From Adiantum capillus-veneris (Eukaryota > Streptophyta > Polypodiopsida > Polypodiales > Pteridaceae), in NCBI GenBank assembly GCA_014529385.2, contig CM043942.1, positions 108,641,141 to 108,705,140 of the forward strand: DNA of 64,000 nt, in the 5' to 3' direction. Position numbers and translations under genes: made by a program. Shown here piece by piece: positions 1 to 11,700 of the stretch (within the stretch, counting starts at the first letter, position 1; every line of letters starts with the position of its first letter). The notes under the pieces are model-generated. The model made no database searches. It saw nothing but the letters and a program-made list of their open reading frames with translations, and had not been told where the DNA came from.

Positions 1-57
1 AAGAAAAAAACTTTTGCAAGTTAAGCAGTGTGTCTTTCTAGCTCTCTCTCAGTAATC

Positions 58-1809
58 ATGGCAAGTGTAGCATTTTCAACATTTAAAGGAAAGAAGGGGG
101 AGGATTTGGTAACAGACTTCCTAGATGACTTTGAAGTAGCATGTGTAGTGAGCAACAAAGATACGTAAGAATCCCGGGTTAGAATCTTTAAGCATCTCAT
201 GAAGCTAGAAGCTAGATCATGGTACAATGCACTTCCACAAGCAACCAAGGATGACTGGGAACCCTTAAAAACCGCTTTTAAGAGGCGCTTTGGAGGAGGT
301 ACCACTTCAGAAAAGTTGTGGGACAAGTTGAGAGACTTGAAGCAGGAGGGTCTTTTAGAATATGCCACCTATGAGTCCAAATTTGTGGATTTGTGGGAAC
401 GGTGGGTTGAGTCACTGGCTAGAAGGGAAGCTGCACCCGATTTCCTAAAAAAAGATCGGTTCACGCATGGCTTATGGCCGCTTCTCAAGGAGAAGGTGAA
501 AGGTAGATTCCCGGCTACGTACGAGTTAGCCGTTGAGATTGCTCGCCTTAAGGACAAGAAGCTGCGAATGAAAGCCAAAGAAACCGAGTCAACAGAAACA
601 ACAACATCACGTCGACCAGCAACTACGACAACCACCATTCCACCACCACCACTAGCTCTTGGGGTAAGAGATGACCAACAAGATATGTTGGCCCATATTA
701 CTGACCAACTGCAGAATTTGTCTGTCCACTTAATACAGCAAGGGAGGAGTCAAGAAAGAGATCAAGACCCTGGAAGAGCACGACGACAAAACAGAGAGTA
801 TCATTGCTACAACTGCGGAGAAGATGGTCACGATATGTACTATTGCCCCAAACCACGACAAAACTATAATAGAGGAGGTAGGAGGAACCAATTGTCACCC
901 CCTAGAGAAAGAACACCCCCACCCCGAGCACCAACCCCACCAACACAAATTCTACGTCCACCCCAGACACCACTACAAGCATCCATTCCACCTCTTCCAC
1001 CAGCCCCACCACCTGATCGCCCTGTAAACATCATAAGGCCAGAAGAGAAAGGAAAAGCCGTAGTAGTGGATCCACCCAGAGCAAAGGAGAGGGACAAGGG
1101 TAAGGAGAAGGTAACCTTTTTAGAACCACTTGAGGCCATGACTGTGAAAAGAGCTAGGAGGGAGAAGGCTACACAATTAGATGATGAGAGAAGAATGAGA
1201 GGAGAAACTAGCAAGAGGCCATCCAGGCCACGACGGAAATTGGGCATCACCGACTTCCAGCTAGGGGAAAGTTCAAAGCCCTATGATCTAACATTGGATG
1301 TGGCAGAGCAAGGACCGAAGATTACATGGCCACAACTGCTACATCTTGTACCTAAAGTAAGGCGACAATGGTCTAAAATGGTAAGTACAAGACGCTCCAA
1401 AACAAAGGTAGCCGGAGCAATTTCGGGATGCAACATGGATGACATCCTTCCAATTGTCGACGTAAACATAAAAGGAAAGAGGGTTGGAAACACCTACATT
1501 GATGGAGGTGCACAAATCTGTGTAATGAGCGAAGCTATGATGCTTCGATTAGGGCTCGAGGTTGACAGGCCTTCTCCATGCAAGGCAAAGATGGCAAACA
1601 ACGCAAAAGTAAAGTGTGTGGGTGTGGTAAGTGCCGTGAAAATCAAAGCTTTCAACACTGAGGTAGAGGTAGATGTTTTTGTAATGCCTACTAAGAGGGA
1701 GGGCTATCCACTAATTTTGGGAAGGCCATGGTTGATGGCCATGAAGGCAAAACAGGACTGGGGTACTGGCCTTCTACGCATGACCGGTAAGAAAGGGGAG
1801 ACAATCTAA
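58..1809 (+). pseudogene. Tat-A gag-protease, broken
   Basis: The ATG at 58 starts the same N-terminus as the Tat-B gag at 24194 (MASV..F..F.GKKGED). An in-frame TAA at 166-168 (codon 37) interrupts it, and the frame is then open to 1809. Gag shows the LEARSWYNALPQATK capsid-like segment (from 205), followed by a proline-rich stretch after a CCHC zinc knuckle at about 807-848 (CYNCGEDGHDMYYC). An aspartic protease follows, with YIDGGA at about 1495-1512 and ILGRPW near 1720-1737. The expected products are the structural capsid protein and the polyprotein-processing protease. The DGGA active site, in place of the usual D-S/T-G, also occurs in the gag-protease element at 52067-60893. Confidence 0.88.
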
Positions 1810-1815
1810 TACGAC

Positions 1816-4800
1816 ATGAGGATTGGCAAGCAGAAGCAAGTGAATCTGGAAACATCGGCAGATGAAACCACTAGCGAATCTTCCAGTTCTGAGGAGGAGA
1901 CCACATCCATCGACGAAAGTGACAGTTCCATTGATGTGATGGGTATCATTATGAAGGATCCACAAAGGGTAAGCACAACTGGTGATCCATCACCAAAAGG
2001 GAAACCCAATGAAGAGGAGAGAAAATCACCTGGCCTAGGAGGAAGTAGGTTGAAGGGTATGTTGTCTACGGAATTAACACTTGAGGAGAAAGATAGTTTT
2101 TTGCAAATGTTGATGGGATTTCCTAACCTGTTCATTGACAACTATGAAAGAATCACAGGCATTACAGTGGTGGAACATCATATTAAGCTGAAGGAAGGGG
2201 TAAAACCAGTTGTGCAAAAGCTACGACGATTGGGGGTCATACAAGAAAAGGCACTCTTGGCAGAGGTAAGGAAACTGCTGGAGGCAGGATTCATCTATCC
2301 TGTAGAAAACTCAGAATGGGTGTCACCCGTAGTGGTGACGCCTAAAAAGAATGGTAAGTGGAGGGTCTGTGTTGACTACAAACCACTAAATGCAGCTACA
2401 AAGAGAGACCACTTTCCTCTCCCTTTCTTGGATGAAATTCTGAATGAAGTAGCGGGTTTGAATGCTATACCGTCTATGATGGTTATTCTGGATACTTTCA
2501 AATACGCATAGCCTTGGAAGATCAGCTAAAAAACACTTTTATCACGCCATGGGGTTGTTTTGCATACAGGGTTATGCCATTTGGTCTCACAAATGCACCT
2601 GCCACATTCCAAAGATATGTCACATATGTTTTTCAACCGTTCTTTGGAACATCCATAAGAGTGTTCATTGATGATTTTTGTATATATAGCTCCCGTATTT
2701 CACATTTAGAAAAGGTAACTGAAGGTTTGGCCAGGTTGCAGAGCCTAGGTGGGCAATTAAATGTGGATAAATGCCACATTGGGGAGAGTAAAGTCATTCT
2801 ACTAGGCCATGAAATTTCAGCAAAAGGTATCAACGCCGACCCAAGTAAGGTGTCCGCACTCATAGCCCTACCTTCACCAACGACTGCACGTCAACTGGTC
2901 TCTTTTCTACAGAAGGTGAGGTACTTAAGTAGATTCATACATCTACTATCACAACTTGTTCTACCACTGCAACAACTCACTCAAAGATCAACTTTCACTT
3001 GGGACGAGGAAAGTGAACATCACTACAACAAGGTAAAGGAGGTCTTAGCTACTCTGCCAACTATCTCACCACCTAAGTGGGATGAAAAATTCTATGTCAC
3101 CTCAAGTGTTGGTGATGACTCATTGGGGGCTGTGCTACTCCAAAAGGATACGATGACATCTTTCATGAGGCCAATCTACTTCTCTAGTCAAATGATGACA
3201 GCAGGAGAGAAAGGTTTCACCCATGTGGAACACTTAGTCCTAGCTCTTAGATTTGCAACTACAAAGTTTAGGTCATATTTGCTGCCTAAGCAATTTGTGA
3301 TTCTAACCACGGATGAAATATTTTCCTATGTTGTACAACACATGGATGTGTCTGCTAGAATTACTAAATGGCTAGTTCGTCTGCAAGAGTTTGACTACAC
3401 GGTATAGGTAGAAAGCACGACAAGGGCAAGTTTAGGGGGACTCATGACCTACCAAGTCTTTGAAAGGAAGGAGAAGCAATCTAAGGAAGGAGAAGTCCGA
3501 TTACCTCCAGTACCACCGATGGTAGAAGGAGCATACTCTCTCTACTTTGATGGAAACTACAAGCGAGCATCCGACAAAGCAGCTGCAGGCATAGTGGTCT
3601 TTGATGACAAAGGAACAAAGGTATTTTCATTGGGCCAATTGTTAGATTCACATTCTAACAATGAAGCTGAGTATGCAGCACTAACCAAGGGTCTACAATG
3701 GTGCGTCTTGCAAGGTGTACAACGCCTTAATGTATTTGGGGATGCTCTACTTCTGGTAAGGCAAGTAAATGGAGCATGGACATGCAAGAATCCTAGTTTA
3801 AGGACTCACTTAAGTGGTGTAAAAACCTTGTTGGGTAAGTTTGAAGAAGTTCAAATACACCATATCCCAAGGGCTCAAAACCAAGAAGCAGATGCCCTAG
3901 CAAGTGAAAGACTACAGGAAGTGGTGGTTGGAGCAATAAAACTAAAGCTCCCTCTATTTCAAGGAAGTGATGCCTTGCCTAACATCATGCATTTTTTGGA
4001 AACAGGGGAATGCCCATCCGATTTAACAAAGGGACAGAAGCAATGGCTGACGCGGAAGGCCACAATGTATCGACTCATCAATGACGGTTTGTACTGTAAG
4101 GGTAAGGACCAAATACTCAGGAAGGTCCCTCTCTCTCAGGAAATCACAGGAGTAATTGCTAGCTGTCACGATGGGGTTTGTGGTGGTCACTTTGCCCTAG
4201 ACATAACAAGTAGGAAAATCTTGCAGGCAGGCTTCATATGGCCTAGCCTCAACCGTGATGTACACCACTGGTGCAAAACATGTAAGTTGTGTCAAAAGGC
4301 CGGCACTAGGTCACTTATGCCTGAACCACAGACACCTATTCTCTCATATGGCCCATTTGAAAAATGGGGTATCGATGCCATTGGGCCATTACCTAGGGCC
4401 AACTCAGGAAATTTCTACATTATCATGGGGGTCGACTACATGACTAGATGGGCAGAGGCTACAGCCACCACTAGAATAACAGCGGTAGAGGTAGCTAAAT
4501 TTATCTACGAGCACATATGCTGTAGGTTTGGCACACCTTTAGAGATCATCTCTGATAGAGGGCCAGGTTTCAGAGCAGACTTGGTAGGAGAACCAATGCA
4601 GAAACTGGGCATTACAAGGAGGCACTCTTCACCATATTACCCTCAATGTAATGGCCTAGTTGAAAAGGTAAATGGAATGGTTTCTAAAATTATTACCAAG
4701 CAGGTAAACAATCATCCTGGAGACTGGGATAAGTATCTACTACCAGCTTTATGGGCCTACAGAACTTCATTTCGTACATCCTTGGGATTCACACCGTATC

Positions 4801-5312
4801 ATCTAGTATTTGGTAAGGAAGCAATCTTGCCCATTGAAGTGCAACTACAAAGTCTCAGAGTAATGGCAAGCCAACTTCAACAGCCCAACATGCATTTGAG
4901 AGATCACATCATCAACTTGGAAAGACTGCAGCTAGACAGAGAAGAAGCAATAAATTATTATGCAGCACAAGCAGAGCATAGACGGCTTAGCTTTAACGAG
5001 CATCTCCGGAAAAAATAATTGAAGAAAGGAATGTTGGTGCTCCGCTACGACAATCGCTTCGACACGCGCAAGGATAAGAAACTCCTACTCCGATGGGAAG
5101 GCCCTTTCATCATCAGGAAAAAGTATGCCAATGGAAGCTACCAGCTTATGGAGGGTGATGGAAAACTTCATAAAACCAGGGTAAATGGTTGGCGACTTAA
5201 ACCTTATTTTCTTCAATTTGACCAGGCTCCACCAATTGACATTCCAGATGAGAACACACAATCAGCCACCACCTCTGACAATAATGATCAAACAGATGAG
5301 CTAGAGACATGA
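1816..5312 (+). pseudogene. Tat-A pol: RT, RNase H, second RNase H, integrase (broken)
   Basis: Segments 1816-2511, 2514-3407, 3444-5018 and 5019-5312 read as one pol. RT begins with the SEWVSPVVVTPKKNGKWRVCVDY region (about 2310-2380). A 1-nt loss near 2455-2460 shifts the frame, and the catalytic FIDD lies at 2664-2675. The RT-linked RNase H runs to about 3405, where a TAG interrupts. A second RNase H (SLYFDG at about 3538, NNEAEY at about 3658, ADALA at about 3892) precedes the integrase HHCC finger (about 4167-4300) and DDE core (GIDAIGPL, SDRGPGF, NGLVEKVNG). After a TAA at 5016, a GPY/F-type module (RWEGPF) closes the protein near 5312. At least three disabling changes make this copy non-coding. 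Confidence 0.9.
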
Positions 5313-5321
5313 ATGCCTCTA

Positions 5322-5340
5322 GCCAAAAGGGGAGGGCTAA
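5322..5340 (+). promoter_or_regulatory. Polypurine tract of Tat-A
   Basis: A purine-rich run, AAAAGGGGAGGGCTAA, lies directly before the LTR start TGATGGGGGC. The same arrangement precedes the Tat-B 3' LTR (about 45820-45831) and, on the minus strand, the Tat-C LTR (about 61743-61760). It would prime plus-strand DNA synthesis. Confidence 0.75.
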
Positions 5341-6176
5341 TGATGGGGGCTTTTCACAAGCCAAGCTCCCATACCCCTCTTCTCTCGTCCCCACCCCATG
5401 AAAACCCCCTCTTAGGGAGAGAGTGATAAAAAGCATTGGAAAAAGTAAGAAAAAAATAAAGTATGATTATGTAAATATATAAGAAAGGTAAAATAGGCCA
5501 CCTCATGCCTGCGGGGTAGCCCATCCCCACCTTGCCTCCTTTTTCTTCACTGTTGCCCCGCCGTGTGTCCCTTTTCCTCTCCTCCACTCAAAAGGTCAAC
5601 CCCCTCTCTCTTCCCCTTGTCCTTTCTCCTTTCTCTCTCCCCTCAAGCTACCCCACCTCTCACCAATAATGCATTATAACTCACCAATAATGCACCCTAA
5701 CTCACATGCAACTTACCCTATCTTCCAAAATAGTATACCCCACCCCCTCTTTCTCTCTCCTATCATATCCCATGACCCAAATACCCCCCCCTCTCTCTAA
5801 AGGGCACCATGTCTCTTGTCTTGTAACTAAATAACCTCCCCCACACTCACACACACTCAGTTTCACTGAAAAAGGTGCCCACAGACCCATCCCCACCCGG
5901 TGGTTACCTGATTTTTCTTGTGTTCACACACATCTGCACACAGATTCACCTTTGAACACACTCCCCTCTCTCCCCTCTTGTAATTACTTTATTATCCATG
6001 TCACCTCTCACTTTTTTTTCATCAACCCATCTCTCTCTCTCTTAGTCTCTCTCTCACGAGACTGCTGTTCTGGCACATATACACACAGCCAGACAAGTGG
6101 GGCCCACAGTCACATGGCCTATGTAGATAATGATTTCTTCATTTCTAAATTCTAGAATTTCTCCCCCCTCCTTCCC

Positions 6177-6185
6177 TATATAAAG
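6177..6185 (+). promoter_or_regulatory. TATA-box-like element in the Tat-A LTR
   Basis: TATATAAAG lies inside the LTR, downstream of a pyrimidine-rich U3-like region and followed by ACACA-rich sequence. The position suits an LTR promoter. No transcript start can be seen from sequence. Confidence 0.45.
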
Positions 6186-6655
6186 AGGGGTCACCATCAC
6201 ACTAAGGACACAACATCACCAAAGAACACACTATGCACTGTGTGTGCCTAGTGCACACACACACACCCACACCATCACCATCACCGCAATCACCATGCTT
6301 GTCTTGAGCATGGCCTCTACACCCTTGGCTATGGAAGATGAAGGGCAACTAAATGAAGGATGATGGCCATAATCCTCGTGCGAGTCTTCGCCATCAACTC
6401 CCACCTATCCGCCATGTGCTCTACCACTCTCTCCCTTCTCATTCCCCTACCCTATGCTCCCCATTTCATCGCCTAATTCTCTAAATAAATCTTGAGGTTT
6501 TGTGAGTATGTTTTCTTGCAATGTTTTGCCCATGTGAGGTGTGCGGAATCGCCACCTAGTCTTGTGTTTTGGAGTGAGCTTGTGTATGTGTGAAGGGTGT
6601 GCGGACTCGCCATCCTTTTGTGGTGCCTAAGTACTAAGCCGCTATACCCCCTCCC

Positions 6656-6658
<3 letters not shown>

Positions 6659-6697
<39 letters not shown>
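6659..6697. repeat. (CT)n microsatellite
   Basis: About 39 bases of uninterrupted CT inside the Tat-A LTR. Confidence 0.95.
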
Positions 6698-6700
<3 letters not shown>

Positions 6701-6911
6701 TGATCTCATTCCCTTTCCTCTTCATCATTACTCCCAAGCATCCATCTCTCTTGGATGAAAACTTTGTTATGGTGGTGTGTTGTTTGCGTCCTAGCCGCTG
6801 AAGCTAGGTGGTGCCCCCTGTTTGCTTTACCATGACAGGCTCGAGGTGCGCCATTCGGTCCCCGGTGTTTTAGAGACCGTCGGGGGTTCGGGGTTCGCTT
6901 TGCTCCCGTCA

Positions 6912-8250
6912 TTGTTACAAAACCATGTGCATTGTAGACCACCTCAAACAAGATTTTATGAGATTATAAAGGAAAAGCTATGTTGATAGCTTTGCACATT
7001 ATGGATACATGATCGGCATGTATAGAGTACAGATCTAAATTCTTCAAATGTTGCCTCAAATACACTCAGGTTTGAAACCAGTGCCCTTGTGTAAAGTAAC
7101 ATCACCATTGCTTGACATACTTGTCCTTCCTATGCTTGGGATCCATCTCTGTCTCATGGCTATGGAGTTTCCACCTGTGGTGCAGGGGCACCCTTCTGTG
7201 TCCTTCCAACTAGAAAGTTTGTGATGTGACTCCACCTTACATGAAAAAGAAATATTCTTTTCCATAGCTTGCAAGAAGTTGGGTATGCTAGAGTCTTTTC
7301 CATAGCTTGTAGAAGTTGGGTATTAGTGTTGTGGGATGCAATAGAGGCAAAGGTGGATGTGAAGACAACTACCTTAGCTTGTAATCAGGGTGGGCTTGGT
7401 TGATAGGGTAAGTTGAGTGGGAGGGAAGGGGTAGGGTCAGGGGAGGGGACGTTGACATTGAAATGGAAGATTGAGGAGGTAGATGAAGAGGTAGTTGTTG
7501 TAGATCTTGGTATTTTTGAGGGAGGACAATGAACAATGGAAGAGGGTACAGAGATAGAAAGAAGAGAGGAGAGGAATGCGACAGTGAGAGGAAGGGTTTA
7601 GCAGGTAGATGAAGAGGCAGATCTAGGAGTGTGTGAGAATGAGAGGGAGAGTTTAGCAGGTAGATGGAGAGGGAGATGCAAAATTTTGTAAGAGTAAGAA
7701 GGAGGATTTAGCATTTAGATGATGAGGGAGATGCAGTAGGTCCTGGCTATGGTGGGCATGGCTACTTTGAGGAAGGGAAGTGAGAGAGAAAAAGAGGAGA
7801 CATGGAGAGAGAGAAAGGGATTTTGGAGGCAAAAAATGATGTTTTGATATTAGAATAGGTTTGGGGTCACTTTTTGGGGGGAAATGACTACTTTTGAAAA
7901 TTTCAATAAATTTCAAATTTTTAGGGTTTATTTTTGGCCGAGCCTTTAGAAAAAAATGAAAGGTGGGGTTCTCTTTTTTTACAAGGGTCCCTCTCCCTCT
8001 TTATGACACCCCCTTTTCTCTAGGAGATGCTGAAAAGCTAGAGAGAGAAGGTAGTCTCCTAGTCACTACTTACCCCACCTTTTCTAGGCTTGAAGGCTGG
8101 AAAATGACCTACCAAAATAACCCCCATCATTTCCTTTGTCTCCCTTAATCACAACATAATTCCTTAAAATTAGGGATTCTTACAAGGCCCATGGAGAGTC
8201 CATATTTTTCCTAATGTTCTATGGGTTGAGAAATCCTTACCATAGCCCTA
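6912..8250. other. Intergenic or unassigned repeat DNA, no gene supported
   Basis: No open frame here has a recognisable domain. A short direct repeat (TCTTTTCCATAGCTTG...AGAAGTTGGGTAT) occurs at about 7254 and 7299. From about 7430 to 7830 the plus strand is purine-rich, with repeated motifs such as TTTAGCAGGTAGATG. The stretch may be decayed transposon sequence. Confidence 0.5.
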
Positions 8251-8370
8251 TTTTCCTGTGGTAAAGGAGGTGGATGTCCCATTACCGGTTGATCTTTTTC
8301 CTAACCCAAGATTGCGTTATTTGGTCCCACTTGGTACCTTGGAGGGGGTGGAAGTGTTTGTCCACCATGT

Positions 8371-8653
8371 TGTTGAAGATGATGAAACAGGAAACAGAAG
8401 GAAGACAGCAACTCAGAGTAGGAAGAAGATGGAGAAGGAGAAGACACAGAGCTTGTGTACGAAATCTCTGTAGTCTCTCTCTCTGTATTGGAATAATAAT
8501 TAATGTGTATACAAACTCAGAGCTACAAAGCTTATATGAAACCCTAAGAGATAAGGTGTCCTTTCACACCAGATGTCCAGGGGGAAAAACCCAGTGGGAG
8601 AAAAGTGCCCCTGGTGAAGCGCGTATACACACTAACACTACTACATGTCTACA
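8371..8653 (-). repeat. Copia-1 LTR (3' LTR on the minus strand)
   Basis: Runs TGTTGAAG..TCTACA with TG/CA ends, 283 bp, no difference seen from 13282-13564. The adjacent AATCCCCCCTGTAGTG (8654-8669) is the polypurine tract read on the minus strand. Confidence 0.95.
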
Positions 8654-8700
8654 AATCCCCCCTGTAGTGATAGTGTGAATCCGTACAAGGTAGCAGATCA

Positions 8701-11700
8701 TCATGTGTATGAGAGTAAGCCCAAAGCTTTTCGGAAAGCTTCAAACTTTTCTCGTGATAACGCCTTCGTAAATAGATCTGCAATGTTATCCTGTGTAGGA
8801 CAGTAAGTTAGTGTGATCTCCCCTGCATGTAGCCTTTCCCTGACATAGTGGTAGTGAACCTCTATGTGCTTTGTTCTTGCATGAAATACTGGATTCCTTG
8901 CAACTGCCATAGCACTCTGATTGTCAGTGAAAATGGTAGTGGGTGCCTGTTGACACTCACAAAGATCTGCCAATAACCTGCGTATCCATACACAATCAAC
9001 TGTTGCCGTGAAAGCTGCCCTGTACTCAGCTTCACAAGTTGATGTAGCCACTGTGGGTTGCTTCTTGCTTAGCCAAGATATACATGCATTTCCCAAGAAA
9101 AAACAATTGCCACTTGTGGAATGTCGTGTGTCAAAATCACCAGCCCAATCTGAATCGCTGTAACCAAGAAGCTGCATAGAACTGTGCTTTCCATACATAT
9201 CCCCCCTTGGAAAGAACATGGCAAGATTAGGGGTACCTGAAAGGTAACGAAGTATGCGCTTCACAGCTTGCCAATGATGCATACCTGGGCTGTGCATAAA
9301 TCTGCTTGCTTGTGAAACCCCAAATTGAATGTCTGGACGAGTGTTGCCTGCCAAATATATCAAGCAACCAACCGCTGCTGCATAAGTATGTACATCAAAA
9401 GTTTCTCCAGCATCATGCATGCTCAACTTTGATCCAGTTTCTACGGGTGTAGAGATTGGCTTACAATTTTGCATACCAAACTTGTCCAAAATTTTATGCA
9501 AATATTTTGCCTGCAACATGTATATGCCATCCTCTGATTGCACAAACTGAATACCCAAGTAATAATGTAGCAAACCAAGATCAGACATCTCAAAGGTTTT
9601 TCTCAAAGCATCTTTAAACGCTTCAATTTCATCTGCAGTATTGCCTGTAAGAAGCATATCATCCACATAAAGTGTTAGCATAATGAGAACTCCATCTCTC
9701 TTTTTGACATACAAAGTACTTTCTGTTGGACTATTCTGAAATCCCTGGCCAATCAAATAAGTATGTATCTTCTCATACCATGCTCTTGGAGCCTGTTTGA
9801 GACCATACAAAGCTTTACGCAATCTACATACCTTTTGCTCTTGACCTTTTACAACAAAACCACTTGGTTGACTTACATAAACTTCTTCCTGCAAATCACC
9901 ATTCAAAAAAGCAGTCTTGATATCCAACTGATGCACTTTCCAACCATGATGAGCAGCAATTGCAACTAGTGATCTAACTGTGGACGCACGAGAAGTAGGA
10001 GCAAAGGTTTCATCATAATCTATGCCTTTCTGTTGCGCATAGCCTTTTGCCACAAGCCTTGCTTTGTACCTGTCAACAATACCATCTTGTTTCCTTTTTA
10101 CCTTAAAAACCCACTTTGTACCAATAGGCTTTTTACCTGTAGGCAAGTCCACTAGATCCCATGTATGATTCTTATGAATAGAATCAATTTCTTGCTGCAT
10201 AGCATCTTTCCACTGAGCACACTCTAAAGCTTGTTCAAATGAATCAGGCTCATCTGCATCACAAAGAGTGCTAAAGCAAGCCAAATCTACTTGCTCTCTG
10301 CCAAAAGTAGTACCAGCACGTGTTTTTCGTGGCAACGGTGCATCCAGCTTGCTATCCTGCAAAGTTTTCTGAACCCATTTAGGCAAGGTTCTTTCTTCCC
10401 TGAGAACTTCTTGCTCTTCACGCACAATTTCCTCTACATCATGAGGTGTCACATGCTGATCAAAAGATTGATCAAGATTATCAACCTGTTGTGAATCTTG
10501 ATTTTCCACAAAAGAAGGAAGCAAACCTTCAAATACATCATGTGTCTGCATATGAGGTACATCAAAAGCAACCATAGGTTGAGCAGTAGTTTCTACAAAA
10601 ATTACATCACGACTTTCAAAAATCTTGTTTGTAGCAGGATTGTAAAGTCTATAACCTTTACTTCCACTACTGTACCCCACAAATATACATTTGATTGCCT
10701 TATCATCAAGCTTTCCACGTAACTGCTGAGGGATGTGAGCATAAGCAAGACAACCAAAAACACGAAGATAACTGACTGAAGGTTTTTTGTCATACCAAGC
10801 TTCATATGCAGTAATGGTCTTCAAGGCACGAGTAGGACACCTGTTCAAAACATGTGCTGCACAAGCAACTGCCTCCATCCATAGCTTATGAGGCAAACTC
10901 TTAGCCTTGAGCATACATCTAGCCGTCTCCATTAAAGACCTGTTCTTCCTTTCTGCAACACCATTCTGTTGTGGTGTGTATGGCATAGTGCATTGGTGTT
11001 TAATGCCTTTCTTTCCCAAAAAATCCTTAAATGCACCTGACATGTATTCACCTCCTCGATCGGTACGAAGAGTCTGTACTTTGCAACCTGTTTCATTTTC
11101 AACCATGGCGACATAATGTTGAAAAACTGCAAACACATCTGACTTTGCTTTGAGTGGATACACCCAACAAAACCTGGAAAAGTCATCAATGAAGGTCACA
11201 AAATAAAGGCTGTTTCCTATAGATGGCGTCCTCATAGGACCACATACATCACTGTGTACAAGCTGCAACTTTCGTGTCGCTCTAACTGAACCATCCTGCG
11301 AAAATGCAAATCTGTGCATCTTTCCAAGAACGCAACCTTCACATACATGTCTTGGTGGCATCTCCAATAAAGACAAATCATGCACCATATTATGACGTTG
11401 TAAAGTCATCAAACTGCCATAACCAACATGCCCAAATCTAGCATGCCACAACTCAGCATCCTGCATAGCCTGAGTCTTTGTTTCTACAATACATACCTGA
11501 ATCTGCTTTTCATAACGATCTAGCACAAATAGTCCATTTTCCAGCGTACCTGTAGTGATAAGAGAATAACCATTCTCTCGATCTCGTACAACACATCTGT
11601 CATCCTCAAAAATGACCCGAAGACCATTTTTTGCAAGAGAGGATACAGACAACAAATTCTTCTTGATCCCTGGAACATATAAGACATCTGGCAAGCATAA

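Larger units (their letters stand above)
1..6911 (+). mobile_element. Tat-A: Ty3/gypsy (Tat-type) LTR retrotransposon, 5' LTR outside window
   Basis: Gag, protease, reverse transcriptase, RNase H, a second RNase H, integrase and a 3' LTR follow in the gypsy order. The extra RNase H between the RT-linked RNase H and the integrase, and the lack of a chromodomain, are typical of the Tat lineage. The 5' LTR and primer binding site lie left of the window. The copy is dead: there is a stop in gag, another after protease, a frameshift in RT and further in-frame stops. The LTR start (TGATG) and proposed end (CGTCA) are complementary, which sets the right end near 6911, but that end is approximate. 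Confidence 0.9.
5341..6911 (+). repeat. 3' LTR of Tat-A
   Basis: The LTR starts TGATGGGGGC after the polypurine tract. It is pyrimidine-rich, with a TATA-like TATATAAAG at 6177-6185 and a (CT)n run at 6659-6697. Near its right end, about 6793-6910, it shares CCTAGCCGCT..AAGCTAGGTGG and a CGTCGGGG..TTCG stretch with the Tat-B LTRs (22708-22830 and 48602-48702), which places it in the same family. The right edge is inferred from a CCCGTCA terminus complementary to TGA; the partner LTR is outside the window. Confidence 0.7.

Noticed and set aside
6840-6910. tRNA-like GC-rich stretch at the end of the Tat-A LTR
   Set aside because: No cloverleaf could be drawn, and the segment is shared LTR sequence.
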